This document shows, one piece after another, positions 26,918-36,292 of a stretch of 64,000 bases of DNA (its first letter is position 1; each line of letters begins with the position of its first letter). The notes under the pieces were generated by a model. The model searched no databases. It was not told the origin of the DNA and worked only from the letters and a program-made list of their open reading frames with translations. This stretch comes from Pseudothauera hydrothermalis (lineage in GTDB: Bacteria > Pseudomonadota > Gammaproteobacteria > Burkholderiales > Rhodocyclaceae), in assembly GCF_003345255.1 (NCBI RefSeq), contig NZ_CP029331.1, positions 992,001 to 1,056,000 of the forward strand. Reading direction: 5' to 3'. The translations under genes were made by a program, and so were the position numbers.

Positions 26918-27943
26918 ATGCTTGCCAGCAGGCCGATCAACGCGCTCGACCCGAATGCGCTGGCCAGCCTCAAAACGCTGGCACGCGAGGGCGATTCGCC
27001 CGCGGCGCTGCGCGCAGCTGCCAAGCAGTTCGAGGGCTTGTTCCTGCAAATGGTCATCAAGTCGATGCGCGATGCCATGCCCACCGACAGCCTGTTCGGC
27101 AGCGAACAGGGCCGCTTGTACCAACAATTACTCGATCAGCAGATGGGGCTCAACCTTGCCCAGGGGCGGGGGATGGGACTGGCGGAAGTCATTTACCGCC
27201 AGCTCGGCGGCAAGGCGCAGGGCGTAACGGATGCCCCCATCGTTAATCTGGATGCCGCGGCGACCGGCGTATTTCCGCTCGATGCCCGCCGCACCGGCAG
27301 CGCCGCGGATGCCGACCCGATTCTTGCGCTCATCGATGCGCAGCGCCGGGCGGCAACACTTGCCGCCCGGCGGACGTCGCCGGATGATGCCCGCGCACAA
27401 GCGGCAGCGTTTGCCGCCCGCTTCGGGGCCGCGGTCGACGCGGTGCGCGATGCCCAGGCCGACCTTCCAGGGTCTGCGCGCGAGTTTGTCAGCATGCTGT
27501 GGCCGCATGCGTTGCAGGCCAGCCGAAAGACCGGCATTCCGGCGCAGTTCATGGTGGCCCAGGCCGCCCTGGAAACCGGCTGGGGGGCGAAGATGCTGCG
27601 CCACGCCGACGGCAGTCCCAGCTACAACTTGTTCAATATCAAGGCCGGCAGCGGCTGGCGTGGGGCCACGGTATCCGTGCCGGTCACCGAATACACCGCC
27701 GATGGCCGCCGCTATACCGAAAATGCATGCTTCCGTGCTTATGGCTCCTATGCCGAAGCCTTTGCGGATTATGTGTCGCTACTGACCGCCAGCCCGCGCT
27801 ATGCCGGGGTGCTCGGGCAACGGGACGCCACCGCCTTTGCCCGTGGGCTCGCGCAGGCCGGCTATGCCACCGATCCGCAGTACGCCGAAAAGCTGACCCG
27901 GATCATCGCTGGCAATACCCTGCGCGAGGCATTGACCGGCTAA
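26918..27943 (+). CDS. flgJ: FlgJ, rod cap and peptidoglycan hydrolase
   Basis: 341 residues with the two-domain form. The N-terminal rod-capping domain (1-100) has AAKQFEGLFLQMVIKSMRDA. A variable linker (100-185) follows, then a glucosaminidase-type muramidase domain containing AQAALETGWGAKML with the catalytic Glu219 and LFNIKAGSGW. It opens the peptidoglycan for the rod. The dual-domain form is typical of beta- and gammaproteobacteria. The start follows the flgI stop by two bases, so coupling is likely. Confidence 0.95.
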   Translation: MLASRPINALDPNALASLKTLAREGDSPAALRAAAKQFEGLFLQMVIKSMRDAMPTDSLFGSEQGRLYQQLLDQQMGLNLAQGRGMGLAEVIYRQLGGKAQGVTDAPIVNLDAAATGVFPLDARRTGSAADADPILALIDAQRRAATLAARRTSPDDARAQAAAFAARFGAAVDAVRDAQADLPGSAREFVSMLWPHALQASRKTGIPAQFMVAQAALETGWGAKMLRHADGSPSYNLFNIKAGSGWRGATVSVPVTEYTADGRRYTENACFRAYGSYAEAFADYVSLLTASPRYAGVLGQRDATAFARGLAQAGYATDPQYAEKLTRIIAGNTLREALTG

Positions 27944-27975
27944 GACTTGTCCAGCCAGCCAATACCCACCGGTGT

Positions 27976-27991
27976 TGGCAAGGATTTTGCT
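27976..27991 (+). promoter_or_regulatory. Sigma-54 promoter of flgK
   Basis: TGGCAA-N5-TTGCT, one mismatch (final A for C of the -24 box), 40 bases before flgK. It gives the hook-filament junction genes flgKL and the lipoprotein gene behind them their own promoter. Confidence 0.75.
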
Positions 27992-28030
27992 CCACTCTGG
28001 CTATAGGCACTGAGAAGCGAAGGAAAGATC

Positions 28031-29977
28031 ATGGCCGGACTGCTCACCATCGGCTTGACGGGCCTCAACGCCGCGCAGCTACAGCTCAATACCACGTCGC
28101 ACAACATTACCAATGCGGCCACCCCCGGCTACAGCCGGCAAGTCGTGGTGCAAAGCACCAACGAGCCGCTGTTCTCGGGCGTGGGTTTCTTCGGTCAGGG
28201 CACGCGCATTGCCGGGGTCAATCGTCAGTACAGCCAGTTTCTGGAAAACCAGGTGCTGGCGGCAGACAACCGGCGCTCGGAGTTTGCCGCCTACAGTGCG
28301 CAGATCACCCAGATCAACAACCTGCTGGCCGATCCCACGGCCGGCCTGTCTCCGGCGCTGCAGTCGTTTTTTGCCGGTACGCAGGAGGTGGCCGCCAATC
28401 CGACCAGTGTGCCCGCGCGTCAATCTTTGATTTCTTCCGCCCAGGCCATGGTCAGTCGCTTCCAAGCAATGGATCAACGCCTGACCGAGATCCGCTCGGG
28501 GGTCGAAGGCGAAATCGGTACCACGGTCGATAGCATCAATGTACTGGCCGACCAGATTGCCCAGCTCAATCTGCGCATCGTCGTCGCTCAGGCCGCAGGG
28601 GACGGCGTGCCGGCCAACGACTTGCTCGACCAGCGCAATGTGCTGGTCAGTGAGCTGAACAAACTCATCAAAACCTCGACCACGCTGGAAAAAGACGGTC
28701 AGCTCAACGTGTTCATCGGTTCCGGCCAGCCGCTGGTGGTTGGGCAGACGGTCAGCCGGCTGGCAACCCAGCCGTCGCTCAACGATCCGTCGCGCAGTGC
28801 GGTGGTGCTGGTGGCCGACAACGGTAATCAGATTCTGCTGCCCGAGTCGGTACTCAATGGCGGATCGCTGGGCGGGCTGCTGGCTTTCCGGCGCGAATCG
28901 CTGGATTCTGCGCAGAACCGTCTGGGCTTGATTGCCCTGGGGCTGGCTACCGAGTTCAACCGGGTGCACCGCTTGGGCAGCGACCTGGACGGTGTGCTGG
29001 GCGGCGACTTTTTCACCGCCCCCGCGGTGGTGACCACGCCGAGCACCGCTGCCACCGTCACCGTGGATCCGGCTGCGGTTAGCCAGCTCACCGCCAGCGA
29101 TTACAGACTGTCTTTTGACGGTGCCAATTACACCGTCACCAATATCAATACCGGTGCCAGCCAAACCTTTAGCGCACCGGGCAGTACTTTTGAAGGGTTG
29201 CAGATCGATGTGTCGGGCTCCACGCTGACCGCGGGTCAAAGCGCCCTGATCCAACCTACGCGCTATGCTGCGCGCGATCTGGCGGTGGCAATCAATGATC
29301 CGCGCAAGGTGGCGGCGGCCAGTCCGGTGTCGGTGACCGTACCGGTGTCCAATGCCGGCAACGCCAAGGTGAGCGACATCGTGGTCAATTCGGTAGCCGG
29401 CTTGGCGCCGTCATCCACCGATCCGCACTTTGCGCCTTTTACGCTGACTTGGGACGGCACCAACCTGACCGGCCTGCCCGGCGGCTATACCATTGCGCCC
29501 AGTGCGGCCTACAACCCGGCGACCGAGGCTACCGGCAAAGTCTTTACCATTACCGCCGCAACCGGTTTCAGCTTTACGTTCAAACTGGCTGGCACCACCG
29601 AGGTGGGCGACACCTTTACCTTTGCCTCGACGACCGCGGGCATTGCCGACAACCGCAATGCGGTGCGGCTGGGCGCTTTGCAGACCGAGAAAGTCATGAT
29701 CGGTTCGGGCGGCGGTGCGCCCACGGCGACTTTCCAATCGGTCTATTCCCAACTGGTCAGTGCGGTCGGCAACAAAACGCGTGAGGTTCAGGTTGGCGAG
29801 CGCGCGCAGGAAACCTTGTTGACCCAGGCCAGCGAGGCGCGCGACGCATTGTCCGGGGTGAATCTGGATGAGGAGGCCGCCAATCTGATCCGCTACCTGC
29901 AAGCCTACCAAGCGGCCGGACGGGTGATGTCGGTGGCCCAGCGCCTGTTCGATGAACTGCTGTCGATTGGACGATAG
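28031..29977 (+). CDS. flgK: Flagellar hook-associated protein 1 FlgK
   Basis: 648 residues. The N-terminal rod/hook motif is LLTIGLTGLNAAQLQLN and NITNAATPGYSRQVV; the helical region has GDGVPANDLLDQRNVLVSEL; and the C-terminal core is SGVNLDEEAANLIRYLQAYQAAGRV. It forms the first hook-filament junction layer, with FlgN as chaperone. GAAGGAAAG precedes ATG 28031. Confidence 0.95.
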   Translation: MAGLLTIGLTGLNAAQLQLNTTSHNITNAATPGYSRQVVVQSTNEPLFSGVGFFGQGTRIAGVNRQYSQFLENQVLAADNRRSEFAAYSAQITQINNLLADPTAGLSPALQSFFAGTQEVAANPTSVPARQSLISSAQAMVSRFQAMDQRLTEIRSGVEGEIGTTVDSINVLADQIAQLNLRIVVAQAAGDGVPANDLLDQRNVLVSELNKLIKTSTTLEKDGQLNVFIGSGQPLVVGQTVSRLATQPSLNDPSRSAVVLVADNGNQILLPESVLNGGSLGGLLAFRRESLDSAQNRLGLIALGLATEFNRVHRLGSDLDGVLGGDFFTAPAVVTTPSTAATVTVDPAAVSQLTASDYRLSFDGANYTVTNINTGASQTFSAPGSTFEGLQIDVSGSTLTAGQSALIQPTRYAARDLAVAINDPRKVAAASPVSVTVPVSNAGNAKVSDIVVNSVAGLAPSSTDPHFAPFTLTWDGTNLTGLPGGYTIAPSAAYNPATEATGKVFTITAATGFSFTFKLAGTTEVGDTFTFASTTAGIADNRNAVRLGALQTEKVMIGSGGGAPTATFQSVYSQLVSAVGNKTREVQVGERAQETLLTQASEARDALSGVNLDEEAANLIRYLQAYQAAGRVMSVAQRLFDELLSIGR

Positions 29978-29986
29978 GAGCGCATC

Positions 29987-31264
29987 ATGCGTATTTCGAC
30001 CAGCATGATTTATCAAAAGGGGCTGACTGCGATCCAGCAGCAGACCGCCGATTTATTGAAAACCCAGCAACAGGTCTCCACCGGGCGGCGCATTCTGACG
30101 CCTGCGGACGATCCGATCGCTTCGGCTCGCGCCCTCGAGTTGAATCAGTCCAAGGCAGTAACCCAGCAATTTGCGGTCAATCTCGGCTATGCGGACGACA
30201 ACCTCAAACTGTTGGAAAACAAACTGGTCGGGGTGGGCGACATTTTGCAGTATTCGCGCGAGCGTGCGGTGCAAGCCGGCAGTGGCGCAATGTCGGCCGA
30301 AGATTTGCGCTACATTGCCACCGACCTCAAATCGCAATTCGATGCGCTGCTGGCGCTGGGTAACAGCCAAAACGGACAGGGTGAATACATCTTTTCCGGC
30401 TACCGGGCGGGGGTGCAGCCATTCAATGGCGGGCTCAGTGGGGTGAGCTACGCTGGCGATCAGGGCGAACGTACGATTCAGGTTAGTGCATCGCGCTTCA
30501 TGCCGATCAGTCTGGCCGGCACCGATGTGTTCGACCGTACCCGCCAGATCGACGGCTTTCAAGTCTCCAATAACGACGCGCTCTATAGTTTTCGTGGCCA
30601 CAACAACCGCGGTACTGGCGCTGCGCTGACCGTATCGCTGGATGCGCTCAATCTGCCGCTGGCTCAGGCTAATCAAGGCCGGCGCTATATCGTCACATAC
30701 ACCGAAACCACGCCAGGCAACCCGGCTACCGGTAGTTATGGCATCGAAGAGGTGGTGCCGGGGCTGGGCCGCAGCACCGTGGCCAGCGGTCTGGCGCCGG
30801 GCAGTAATTACGCTTTCAACGGCATTGAGATTGCCTTGCCTGCCTATGTGCCGGCTGCCAACCCGAGCGATCCCGGCAACATCGAACATGGCGATGCCTT
30901 CGAGGTGATGGTGGCTTCGACCAATATGTACACCAACTTTGCGCTGGCCATCAGTGCTTTCGACGACCACACCGGGGTGGGGCCGGCCGGTGGCGTGGCC
31001 TTTGCGCTGGAGAACTTCGACTTTGCGCTGGAGAACGTGCTCAAGGTGCGTGCGCAAGTCGGCTCCCAGATGGTCGAGGTGGAGCAATTGCAGTCGCTCG
31101 GCAGCGATCTCGAACTGCAATACACCGAGGCGATTTCCCGCTTGGAGGATGTGGATTACGCCGAGGCCATCTCCCGGCTCATTCGTCAGCAGACGTTCTT
31201 GGAGGCCGCGCAGCAGTCCTATTTGCGGGTCACCAACTTGTCGCTGTTCAACTTTCTCAACTGA
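29987..31264 (+). CDS. flgL: Flagellar hook-associated protein 3 FlgL
   Basis: 425 residues of the flagellin superfamily. The N-terminus MRISTSMIYQKGLTAIQQQ and DLLKTQQQVSTGRRILTPADDPIAS are typical of FlgL; the C-terminus is YAEAISRLIRQQTFLEAAQQSYLRVTNLSLFNFL. The protein links FlgK to the filament. The start follows the flgK stop by nine bases with TAGGAGCG as ribosome-binding site. Confidence 0.95.
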   Translation: MRISTSMIYQKGLTAIQQQTADLLKTQQQVSTGRRILTPADDPIASARALELNQSKAVTQQFAVNLGYADDNLKLLENKLVGVGDILQYSRERAVQAGSGAMSAEDLRYIATDLKSQFDALLALGNSQNGQGEYIFSGYRAGVQPFNGGLSGVSYAGDQGERTIQVSASRFMPISLAGTDVFDRTRQIDGFQVSNNDALYSFRGHNNRGTGAALTVSLDALNLPLAQANQGRRYIVTYTETTPGNPATGSYGIEEVVPGLGRSTVASGLAPGSNYAFNGIEIALPAYVPAANPSDPGNIEHGDAFEVMVASTNMYTNFALAISAFDDHTGVGPAGGVAFALENFDFALENVLKVRAQVGSQMVEVEQLQSLGSDLELQYTEAISRLEDVDYAEAISRLIRQQTFLEAAQQSYLRVTNLSLFNFLN

Positions 31265-31270
31265 TCGGCG

Positions 31271-31816
31271 ATGGGGCGCGCACGCACGGTTTGGATCCTG
31301 CTTGGCATGTTGCCGGTGCTTGCCGCGTGTGCAGGCGCAAGCCTCGGTCATGGCCCGGCGACGCTGACCGAAAGCCATGAAGTCGGCGCGCAGCCGCTGG
31401 CCGCTGCGCCAGGTCTGGGCGCGTTGCTCGAACGCTTGGCGGCTTGGCAGGAGGATCGCCGCCCTGACAAGCAGGACACTTACAGGCTAGATGATCCATC
31501 CGCGCCTTTATGGTCGATCAGCGCCCGGATCGCCGCTGCGGACACGGTGGCTTTTCGGTTGACCAGATTGCATCTGGCCAGTGGCGGTGAAGGGGAGGCC
31601 CGGCGGATTTTTCTGCGTGTCGCCTCTCAGATTGCTGATCGGGGCGGTTATGCCGGATTCGATGTGCTGCAGTACGAAGAGGGCATCGAATCGATGTGGC
31701 CCTTTGCCCAACGCAGCGCAAGCGGCGCAATCCGTCTGGTCGGTTCGCGGCAATTCCCCGATCTGTTGGTGCCGGCCACGCTCGGTCCGGTTGGCGCTGA
31801 GGCTGCGATGCAGTAA
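31271..31816 (+). CDS. Unrecognised lipoprotein downstream of flgL
   Basis: 181 residues. The signal peptide carries lipobox VLAAC (Cys20). Then a low-complexity stretch leads to a short helix (PGLGALLERLAAWQEDRR), an acidic/basic patch and a C-terminal part beginning SARIAAADTVAFRLTRLHLA. I recognise no domain. The start is six bases after the flgL stop, so it is co-transcribed with flgKL from the sigma-54 promoter, which suggests a role linked to the flagellum or cell envelope. It converges with fliR, with 16 bases between stops. Confidence 0.7.
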   Translation: MGRARTVWILLGMLPVLAACAGASLGHGPATLTESHEVGAQPLAAAPGLGALLERLAAWQEDRRPDKQDTYRLDDPSAPLWSISARIAAADTVAFRLTRLHLASGGEGEARRIFLRVASQIADRGGYAGFDVLQYEEGIESMWPFAQRSASGAIRLVGSRQFPDLLVPATLGPVGAEAAMQ

Positions 31817-31832
31817 GTGCGCAGCCGACGTC

Positions 31833-32615
31833 TCAGGCCAGCGTGGCCAGCATTGATTCGATGGCTGAAAATCCTTGCTCGAAGAAGCTCACCATCACCG
31901 GCCCCAGAAAATGCATGGCCAGCATCAGGACGAGCATGCCCATGGCCAGCGATACCGGAAAACCGATGGCAAACAGGTTGAGCTGCGGCGAGGCGCGGGT
32001 GAGGATGCCCAGGGCGATGTTGGTAACCAATAGCGCGGTGAGCATGGGCAGCGACAGCAGCAGCCCGGTGGCAAACACCACCGTGGCGTAGCGCACGATG
32101 AAGTGCCAGCCGTTCGGCGACAAGGGGGCAGTGCCGATCGGCAGCCACTCGAAGCTACGCACCAGCACGTCGACCATCAATAGATGGCCATTGATCGCCA
32201 AAAACAGCAAGGTGGCGATCAGACCCAGAAACTCCGACAGCACCGCGGTCTGGCCGCCGGTGCCGGGGCTGAAAAAGATCGCGAAGGACAGGCCCATTTG
32301 CATGCCTACCAACGAACCGGCCATGTCGACCGCGGCAAAGACCAGCCGCATCATGAAGCCGATGGCCACACCGATGGCCATTTGCCAAAACAGCACCAGC
32401 AGCCCCATATAAGAACCGGGATCGATGGCCGGCATCGGCGGCAGTACCGGCACGATGGCCAACGCGATGCCCAGCCCGACCCCCAGACGTACCCGTGCCG
32501 GCACTGCGCGGTTGGAGAACACCGGCGCGCTGGCGAACATGCCCAGCAGGCGCGCCAACGGGTAGAGAAAGGCGGCAAGCCAGCCGGCAAGCTGTTCGTA
32601 GGTGACGCTCAGCAC
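31833..32615 (-). CDS. fliR: Flagellar export gate protein FliR
   Basis: 260 residues with about six hydrophobic segments and conserved parts such as LARLLGMFASAPVFSNRAVPARVRLGVG near residue 20 and NIALGILTRASPQLNLFAIGFPV near residue 195. FliR is part of the FliPQR export gate in the inner membrane. The start appears to be GTG 32615, ten bases after the fliQ stop. It is the last gene of the fliK-R operon; flhB, often next, is absent from the window. Confidence 0.93.
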   Translation of the reverse strand: MLSVTYEQLAGWLAAFLYPLARLLGMFASAPVFSNRAVPARVRLGVGLGIALAIVPVLPPMPAIDPGSYMGLLVLFWQMAIGVAIGFMMRLVFAAVDMAGSLVGMQMGLSFAIFFSPGTGGQTAVLSEFLGLIATLLFLAINGHLLMVDVLVRSFEWLPIGTAPLSPNGWHFIVRYATVVFATGLLLSLPMLTALLVTNIALGILTRASPQLNLFAIGFPVSLAMGMLVLMLAMHFLGPVMVSFFEQGFSAIESMLATLA

Positions 32616-32625
32616 CGGGCGAACC

Positions 32626-32895
32626 CTAGCCGATCAAGGTCGGGATGGATTCGAACAGCCGACGGATGAAGTCGGTCATCACGGTCAGCAGCCACGGGCC
32701 GGCCACCACCATGGCGATGAACATGGCCACTACTTTCGGCACGAAAGACAGGGTCATTTCATTGATTTGCGTGGCGGCTTGGAAAATGCTGATCACTAGT
32801 CCGGTGACCACCGCGGCCAGCAGCATCGGCGCGGAAACCAACAGTGCCACTTCCACGGCTTGGCGGCCCAAATCGACGACGGCGGTGGGGGTCAT
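32626..32895 (-). CDS. fliQ: Flagellar export gate protein FliQ
   Basis: 89 residues with two transmembrane helices, TPTAVVDLGRQAVEVALLVSA and QINEMTLSFVPKVVAMFIAM, as in all FliQ proteins. ATG 32895 has an AGGAG site; the frame extends seven codons upstream without one. fliP precedes it by 17 bases and fliR follows. Confidence 0.95.
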   Translation of the reverse strand: MTPTAVVDLGRQAVEVALLVSAPMLLAAVVTGLVISIFQAATQINEMTLSFVPKVVAMFIAMVVAGPWLLTVMTDFIRRLFESIPTLIG

Positions 32896-32912
32896 GTCGG
32901 CACTCCTGGGGG

Positions 32913-33665
32913 TCAAATGGCAAAGCTTCGTACCAGCGAACCGACCAGTAGCGTCCAGCCGTCGACCAGAACGAAAAGCATCAGCTTAAAGGGCAGGGAG
33001 ACAATGACCGGGCTCATCATCATCATCCCCATGGACATCAGCACCGAGGCGACCACCATGTCGATGATGATGAACGGAATGAACACGATGAAACCGATCT
33101 GAAATGCGGTCTTGAGTTCCGAAGTGACAAAGGCCGGCACCACTACCCGCATCGGCAAATCTTCCGCTTTGTCGACCGGCGGCACTTTGGCCAGTTCGGC
33201 AAACAAGGCCAGGTCCGGCTCGCGCACTTGGGCGAGCATGAAGGCTTTCATCGGCACCGCGGCACGCTCCAGCGCGTCATCGAAGCCGATCGTGCCTTCG
33301 GCCATCGGTTGGTAGGCCTCCAGATAAACCTTCTCGGCCACCGGGGCCATGATGAAAAAGCTGAGAAACAGCGCCAAGCCAATCAGTACCTGGTTTGGGG
33401 GAGAAGTCTGTGTGCCCAGCGCCATGCGCAACAATGACAGCACGATGACGATGCGGGTGAAGCTGGTCATCATCAGCACCACCGCCGGCAGGAATGTCAG
33501 CGAGGTGAGCAGCAGCAGTGTCTGCACGCTCAGGCTGTAGCGGGTGCCGCCTCCGGCGGTCGGGGTGGCGGTGACCGCCGGCATCACCTGGGCCAGCGCA
33601 ATCGCCGGCCCGACCAGCAACAGCAGGCCGAGCAGGGCGCGGAGGATGCGGGGTTTAGCTGCCAT
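32913..33665 (-). CDS. fliP: Flagellar export gate protein FliP
   Basis: 250 residues. A cleavable signal peptide ([13 protein letters not shown]) is followed by the FliP signatures [28 protein letters not shown] and [23 protein letters not shown] 33665 overlaps fliO by 11 bases; the frame open to 34127 is not native. It assembles the pentameric FliP ring with FliO's help. Confidence 0.95.
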   Translation of the reverse strand: MAAKPRILRALLGLLLLVGPAIALAQVMPAVTATPTAGGGTRYSLSVQTLLLLTSLTFLPAVVLMMTSFTRIVIVLSLLRMALGTQTSPPNQVLIGLALFLSFFIMAPVAEKVYLEAYQPMAEGTIGFDDALERAAVPMKAFMLAQVREPDLALFAELAKVPPVDKAEDLPMRVVVPAFVTSELKTAFQIGFIVFIPFIIIDMVVASVLMSMGMMMMSPVIVSLPFKLMLFVLVDGWTLLVGSLVRSFAI

Positions 33666-34104
33666 GTTTGCGGCGTTCGACGGATTGCTTGAGCCAGGCG
33701 GAAAAATCCAGGCCAGTGGGCGGCTGCGGTGTTGCGGCAGGAAGCTCGCCGGCATCGAGCACATGCAGGGTTTGCACGCTACTCTGGGTGACGCCAAGCA
33801 CCAGCACCTTGCCGGCCAGCTCCACCAGCACGATCCGCTCGCGCGGTCCGACTGCGGTGGCACCGAGCACTTTGAGTGGCACGCTGCCGCCGCGCGGGGC
33901 CGTAAGGCGTTTGATTGCCCACAAGGTGGCGAACAGGATGGCGATGACCACGGCCAAGCCGAACAACATCTGCCCGAACCCGCTGCCCAGCTCGGAGGTC
34001 GCCGGGGTAGTGCTCTGTGCATGCGCGGCGGCAGACAGAAACGGCAGGAGCAAGGCGCAGACGCGGGACACGGCAGTGCGGGAAAGTGACGATAGCTCGA
34101 GCAT
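33655..34104 (-). CDS. fliO: Flagellar biosynthesis protein FliO
   Basis: 149 residues with a signal-like N-terminus, one strong transmembrane helix (about 44-64, [20 protein letters not shown]) and a cytoplasmic domain with [30 protein letters not shown], the FliO/MopB pattern. It stabilises FliP during gate assembly. It starts 109 bases after the fliN stop, the largest gap in this operon, and overlaps fliP. Confidence 0.88.
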   Translation of the reverse strand: MLELSSLSRTAVSRVCALLLPFLSAAAHAQSTTPATSELGSGFGQMLFGLAVVIAILFATLWAIKRLTAPRGGSVPLKVLGATAVGPRERIVLVELAGKVLVLGVTQSSVQTLHVLDAGELPAATPQPPTGLDFSAWLKQSVERRKHGS

Positions 34105-34213
34105 ATACGCCGGCCGCGAACCGGCACGGCCGGAACAGGCGGGGAAAAGCGCGGCTATTCCAAGGTTTGACAGTGCCAGCGGTCGAACGCAGCAGCCGAT
34201 GGCTGCCGAAAAA

Positions 34214-34699
34214 CTAGCTGCGGATCTTACGCATCCGCTCGGCCGGCGTGATGATGTCGGTCAGACGGATGCCGAATTTATCGTTGACCACCACCACTTC
34301 GCCCTGGGCGATCAAGGTGCCATTGACCAACACGTCCATCGGCTCACCGGCCAGGCCGTCTAGCTCGACCACCGAGCCGTGGGCCAGTTGCAGCAGGTTA
34401 CGAATCGACAGCTTGGTGCGGCCCAGTTCCACGGTGAGCTGGACCGGGATGTCCAAGATCATGTCAAAGTCGTTCAGACTGCCGCCTTGAGCCGTTGGCG
34501 CGCCAAAGTCCGGGAACAGATGACTGGCGGGTTTGGCCTGATAGGGCGACTCGCCTTCTGCTGCGGCGGCCGCCAGATCGGCCGCCACCTGTGCAGCCTC
34601 GGCATCCCCGCTGGCCGATTCGGCCGCGGCCTGCTCCATCATTGCAGCCGCCCAATCGTCTTCGGTGATTTGACCTTCTTCGGTTTCGTTCTCAGCCAT
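34214..34699 (-). CDS. fliN: Flagellar motor switch protein FliN
   Basis: 161 residues. The Ala/Glu-rich N-terminus (1-75) is longer than in E. coli, and the SpoA domain (about 85-160) contains DIPVQLTVELGRTKLSIRNLLQLAHGSVVELD and VNDKFGIRLTDIITPAERM. FliN forms the C ring with FliM and FliG. ATG 34699 overlaps the fliM stop by eight bases. Confidence 0.95.
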   Translation of the reverse strand: MAENETEEGQITEDDWAAAMMEQAAAESASGDAEAAQVAADLAAAAAEGESPYQAKPASHLFPDFGAPTAQGGSLNDFDMILDIPVQLTVELGRTKLSIRNLLQLAHGSVVELDGLAGEPMDVLVNGTLIAQGEVVVVNDKFGIRLTDIITPAERMRKIRS

Positions 34700-35705
34700 T
34701 TTGGGCTCCGGGTATTGGTGTGGCATCGGCGTCCTCACTGGCGAGGAAGCGTTCCACCTTGACTGCGTACTGACCGCCGAGCACGCCGTAGTGTCCTTCG
34801 AGGACCGGCACGCCGTCAGCTTCGAGTTGCACCAGATCGGGGACGTTGAGCGGAATCACATCGCCGACGCGCATGTTGACGATGTCGCGCAAGGTCACCC
34901 GCGCATGACCCAGGTTGCACACCAGTTCCACCTCGGCGGTCTGCAGTTGGCGGGAAAGCAGGTTGATCCAGCGCTTGTCCTGGGTGAGATGGTCACTCTG
35001 CATGGTCGAGTAGAGCATCTCGCGGATCGGCTCGATCATCGAGTAAGGAAAGCAGATGTGCATCTCGGCTTGCGCGCCGCCCATTTCCAGCGAAAAAGTG
35101 GTGGCCACCACGATCTCTGAGGGCGTGGCAATGTTGGCGAACTGGGAGTTCATCTCCGAGCGCACATATTCCATTTCGATCTTATAGACCGGCGCCCAAG
35201 CCTTGCAGTACTCGGTAAACACCACCCCCAGCATGCCCTGGATGATGCGCTGTTCGGTGGGGGTGAAATCCCGCCCTTCGACCCGGGTGTGAAAGCGCCC
35301 GTCGCCACCGAACATGTTATCTACGACCAGAAACACCAGGTTGGGGTCGAACACTACCAGCCCGGTGCCGCGCAGCGGCTTGGCGGTAACCAGATTGAGG
35401 TTGGTCGGCACCACCAGGTTGCGCACGAACTCGCCATATTTTTGCACCTTGATCGGCCCCACCGACACTTCGGTGTTGCGATGCATGTAGTTGAACAGGC
35501 CGATGCGCAGGTAGCGCGCAAAGCGTTCGTTGATGAGCTCCATGGTGGGCATGCGCCCACGCACGATGCGCTCCTGAGTGGCCAGGTTGTAGGGCCGTAT
35601 GCCACCGGCGGCCTCGGCTTCCTCGGTCTCGGGTTCGTCGGACTCTCCGGTGACGCCGCGCAGCAGGGCATCGACCTCATCCTGAGAGAGAAAGTCCGAA
35701 GACAT
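34692..35705 (-). CDS. fliM: Flagellar motor switch protein FliM
   Basis: 337 residues. The N-terminal CheY-P-binding segment is FLSQDEVDALL (residues 5-15), the middle domain has GGDGRFHTRVEGRDFTPTEQ and the C-terminal SpoA domain has LRDIVNMRVGDVIPLNVP. It binds phosphorylated CheY to reverse rotation. ATG 35705 is chosen because it begins the conserved MSSDFLSQDEVDALL; the frame is open to 35768. 14 bases after fliL. Confidence 0.97.
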   Translation of the reverse strand: MSSDFLSQDEVDALLRGVTGESDEPETEEAEAAGGIRPYNLATQERIVRGRMPTMELINERFARYLRIGLFNYMHRNTEVSVGPIKVQKYGEFVRNLVVPTNLNLVTAKPLRGTGLVVFDPNLVFLVVDNMFGGDGRFHTRVEGRDFTPTEQRIIQGMLGVVFTEYCKAWAPVYKIEMEYVRSEMNSQFANIATPSEIVVATTFSLEMGGAQAEMHICFPYSMIEPIREMLYSTMQSDHLTQDKRWINLLSRQLQTAEVELVCNLGHARVTLRDIVNMRVGDVIPLNVPDLVQLEADGVPVLEGHYGVLGGQYAVKVERFLASEDADATPIPGAQNG

Positions 35706-35719
35706 GATTGGCCGCCTCG

Positions 35720-36286
35720 TTACTGAATGATGAACGAGTTGAACAGCACGCCATGCACCGGCCCCCATGGAATGCCCGGACGGGGGTCGCGCGGCTCTTG
35801 GGCGCCCAGCGCTTCATTGACCTGCACCAGCACCTCGCGGGCGAGCTGTTCCCGTCCTTCCGTGGTGGAGACCTCGGACGGCTTTTTACTGGACAGCAAA
35901 AGATTGATGCGGTGCCTGATTTCGGGCATGAAGCCGTTTAGTTGCGCGCCCACGGCCGCGTCGGCAACCCGCAGCACAATGACGGTTTGCAGATAGTGGT
36001 CGGTTTCTTCGCGCGCCAGATTGACGGTAAAGGTGTCCAGTTGCACGAACACCGGTGGCTTGGATAGATCCACCGTCGGCGCCGCCTGCACCGCCGGGGC
36101 CGGGGCGGCTTCGGCATGGTCGTCGCCGCTGTTTTTGCCTTTGACCAGTAACAGCACCCCGACCAGCGCTACCGCGATCAACAATAGCAGCACCAAGACC
36201 ACCAAAATGATGATCAAAAGCTTGCTCTTTTTGGGGGCGGGTGCGTCAGTTGCCGCCACTTCCGGTTTTGCCGGCGCCTTGGCCAT
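35720..36286 (-). CDS. fliL: Flagellar basal body-associated protein FliL
   Basis: 188 residues: a basic N-terminus, one transmembrane helix (about 22-48, rich in Leu/Ile/Val) and a periplasmic domain with VQLDTFTVNLAREETDHYLQTVIVLRV and a C-terminal GVLFNSFIIQ. It associates with stators around the motor. The start ATG 36286 has AAGGAG, which lies at the foot of a strong predicted RNA hairpin linked to the fliK stop codon, so its translation may be regulated. Confidence 0.94.
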   Translation of the reverse strand: MAKAPAKPEVAATDAPAPKKSKLLIIILVVLVLLLLIAVALVGVLLLVKGKNSGDDHAEAAPAPAVQAAPTVDLSKPPVFVQLDTFTVNLAREETDHYLQTVIVLRVADAAVGAQLNGFMPEIRHRINLLLSSKKPSEVSTTEGREQLAREVLVQVNEALGAQEPRDPRPGIPWGPVHGVLFNSFIIQ

Positions 36287-36292
36287 CGTTTA

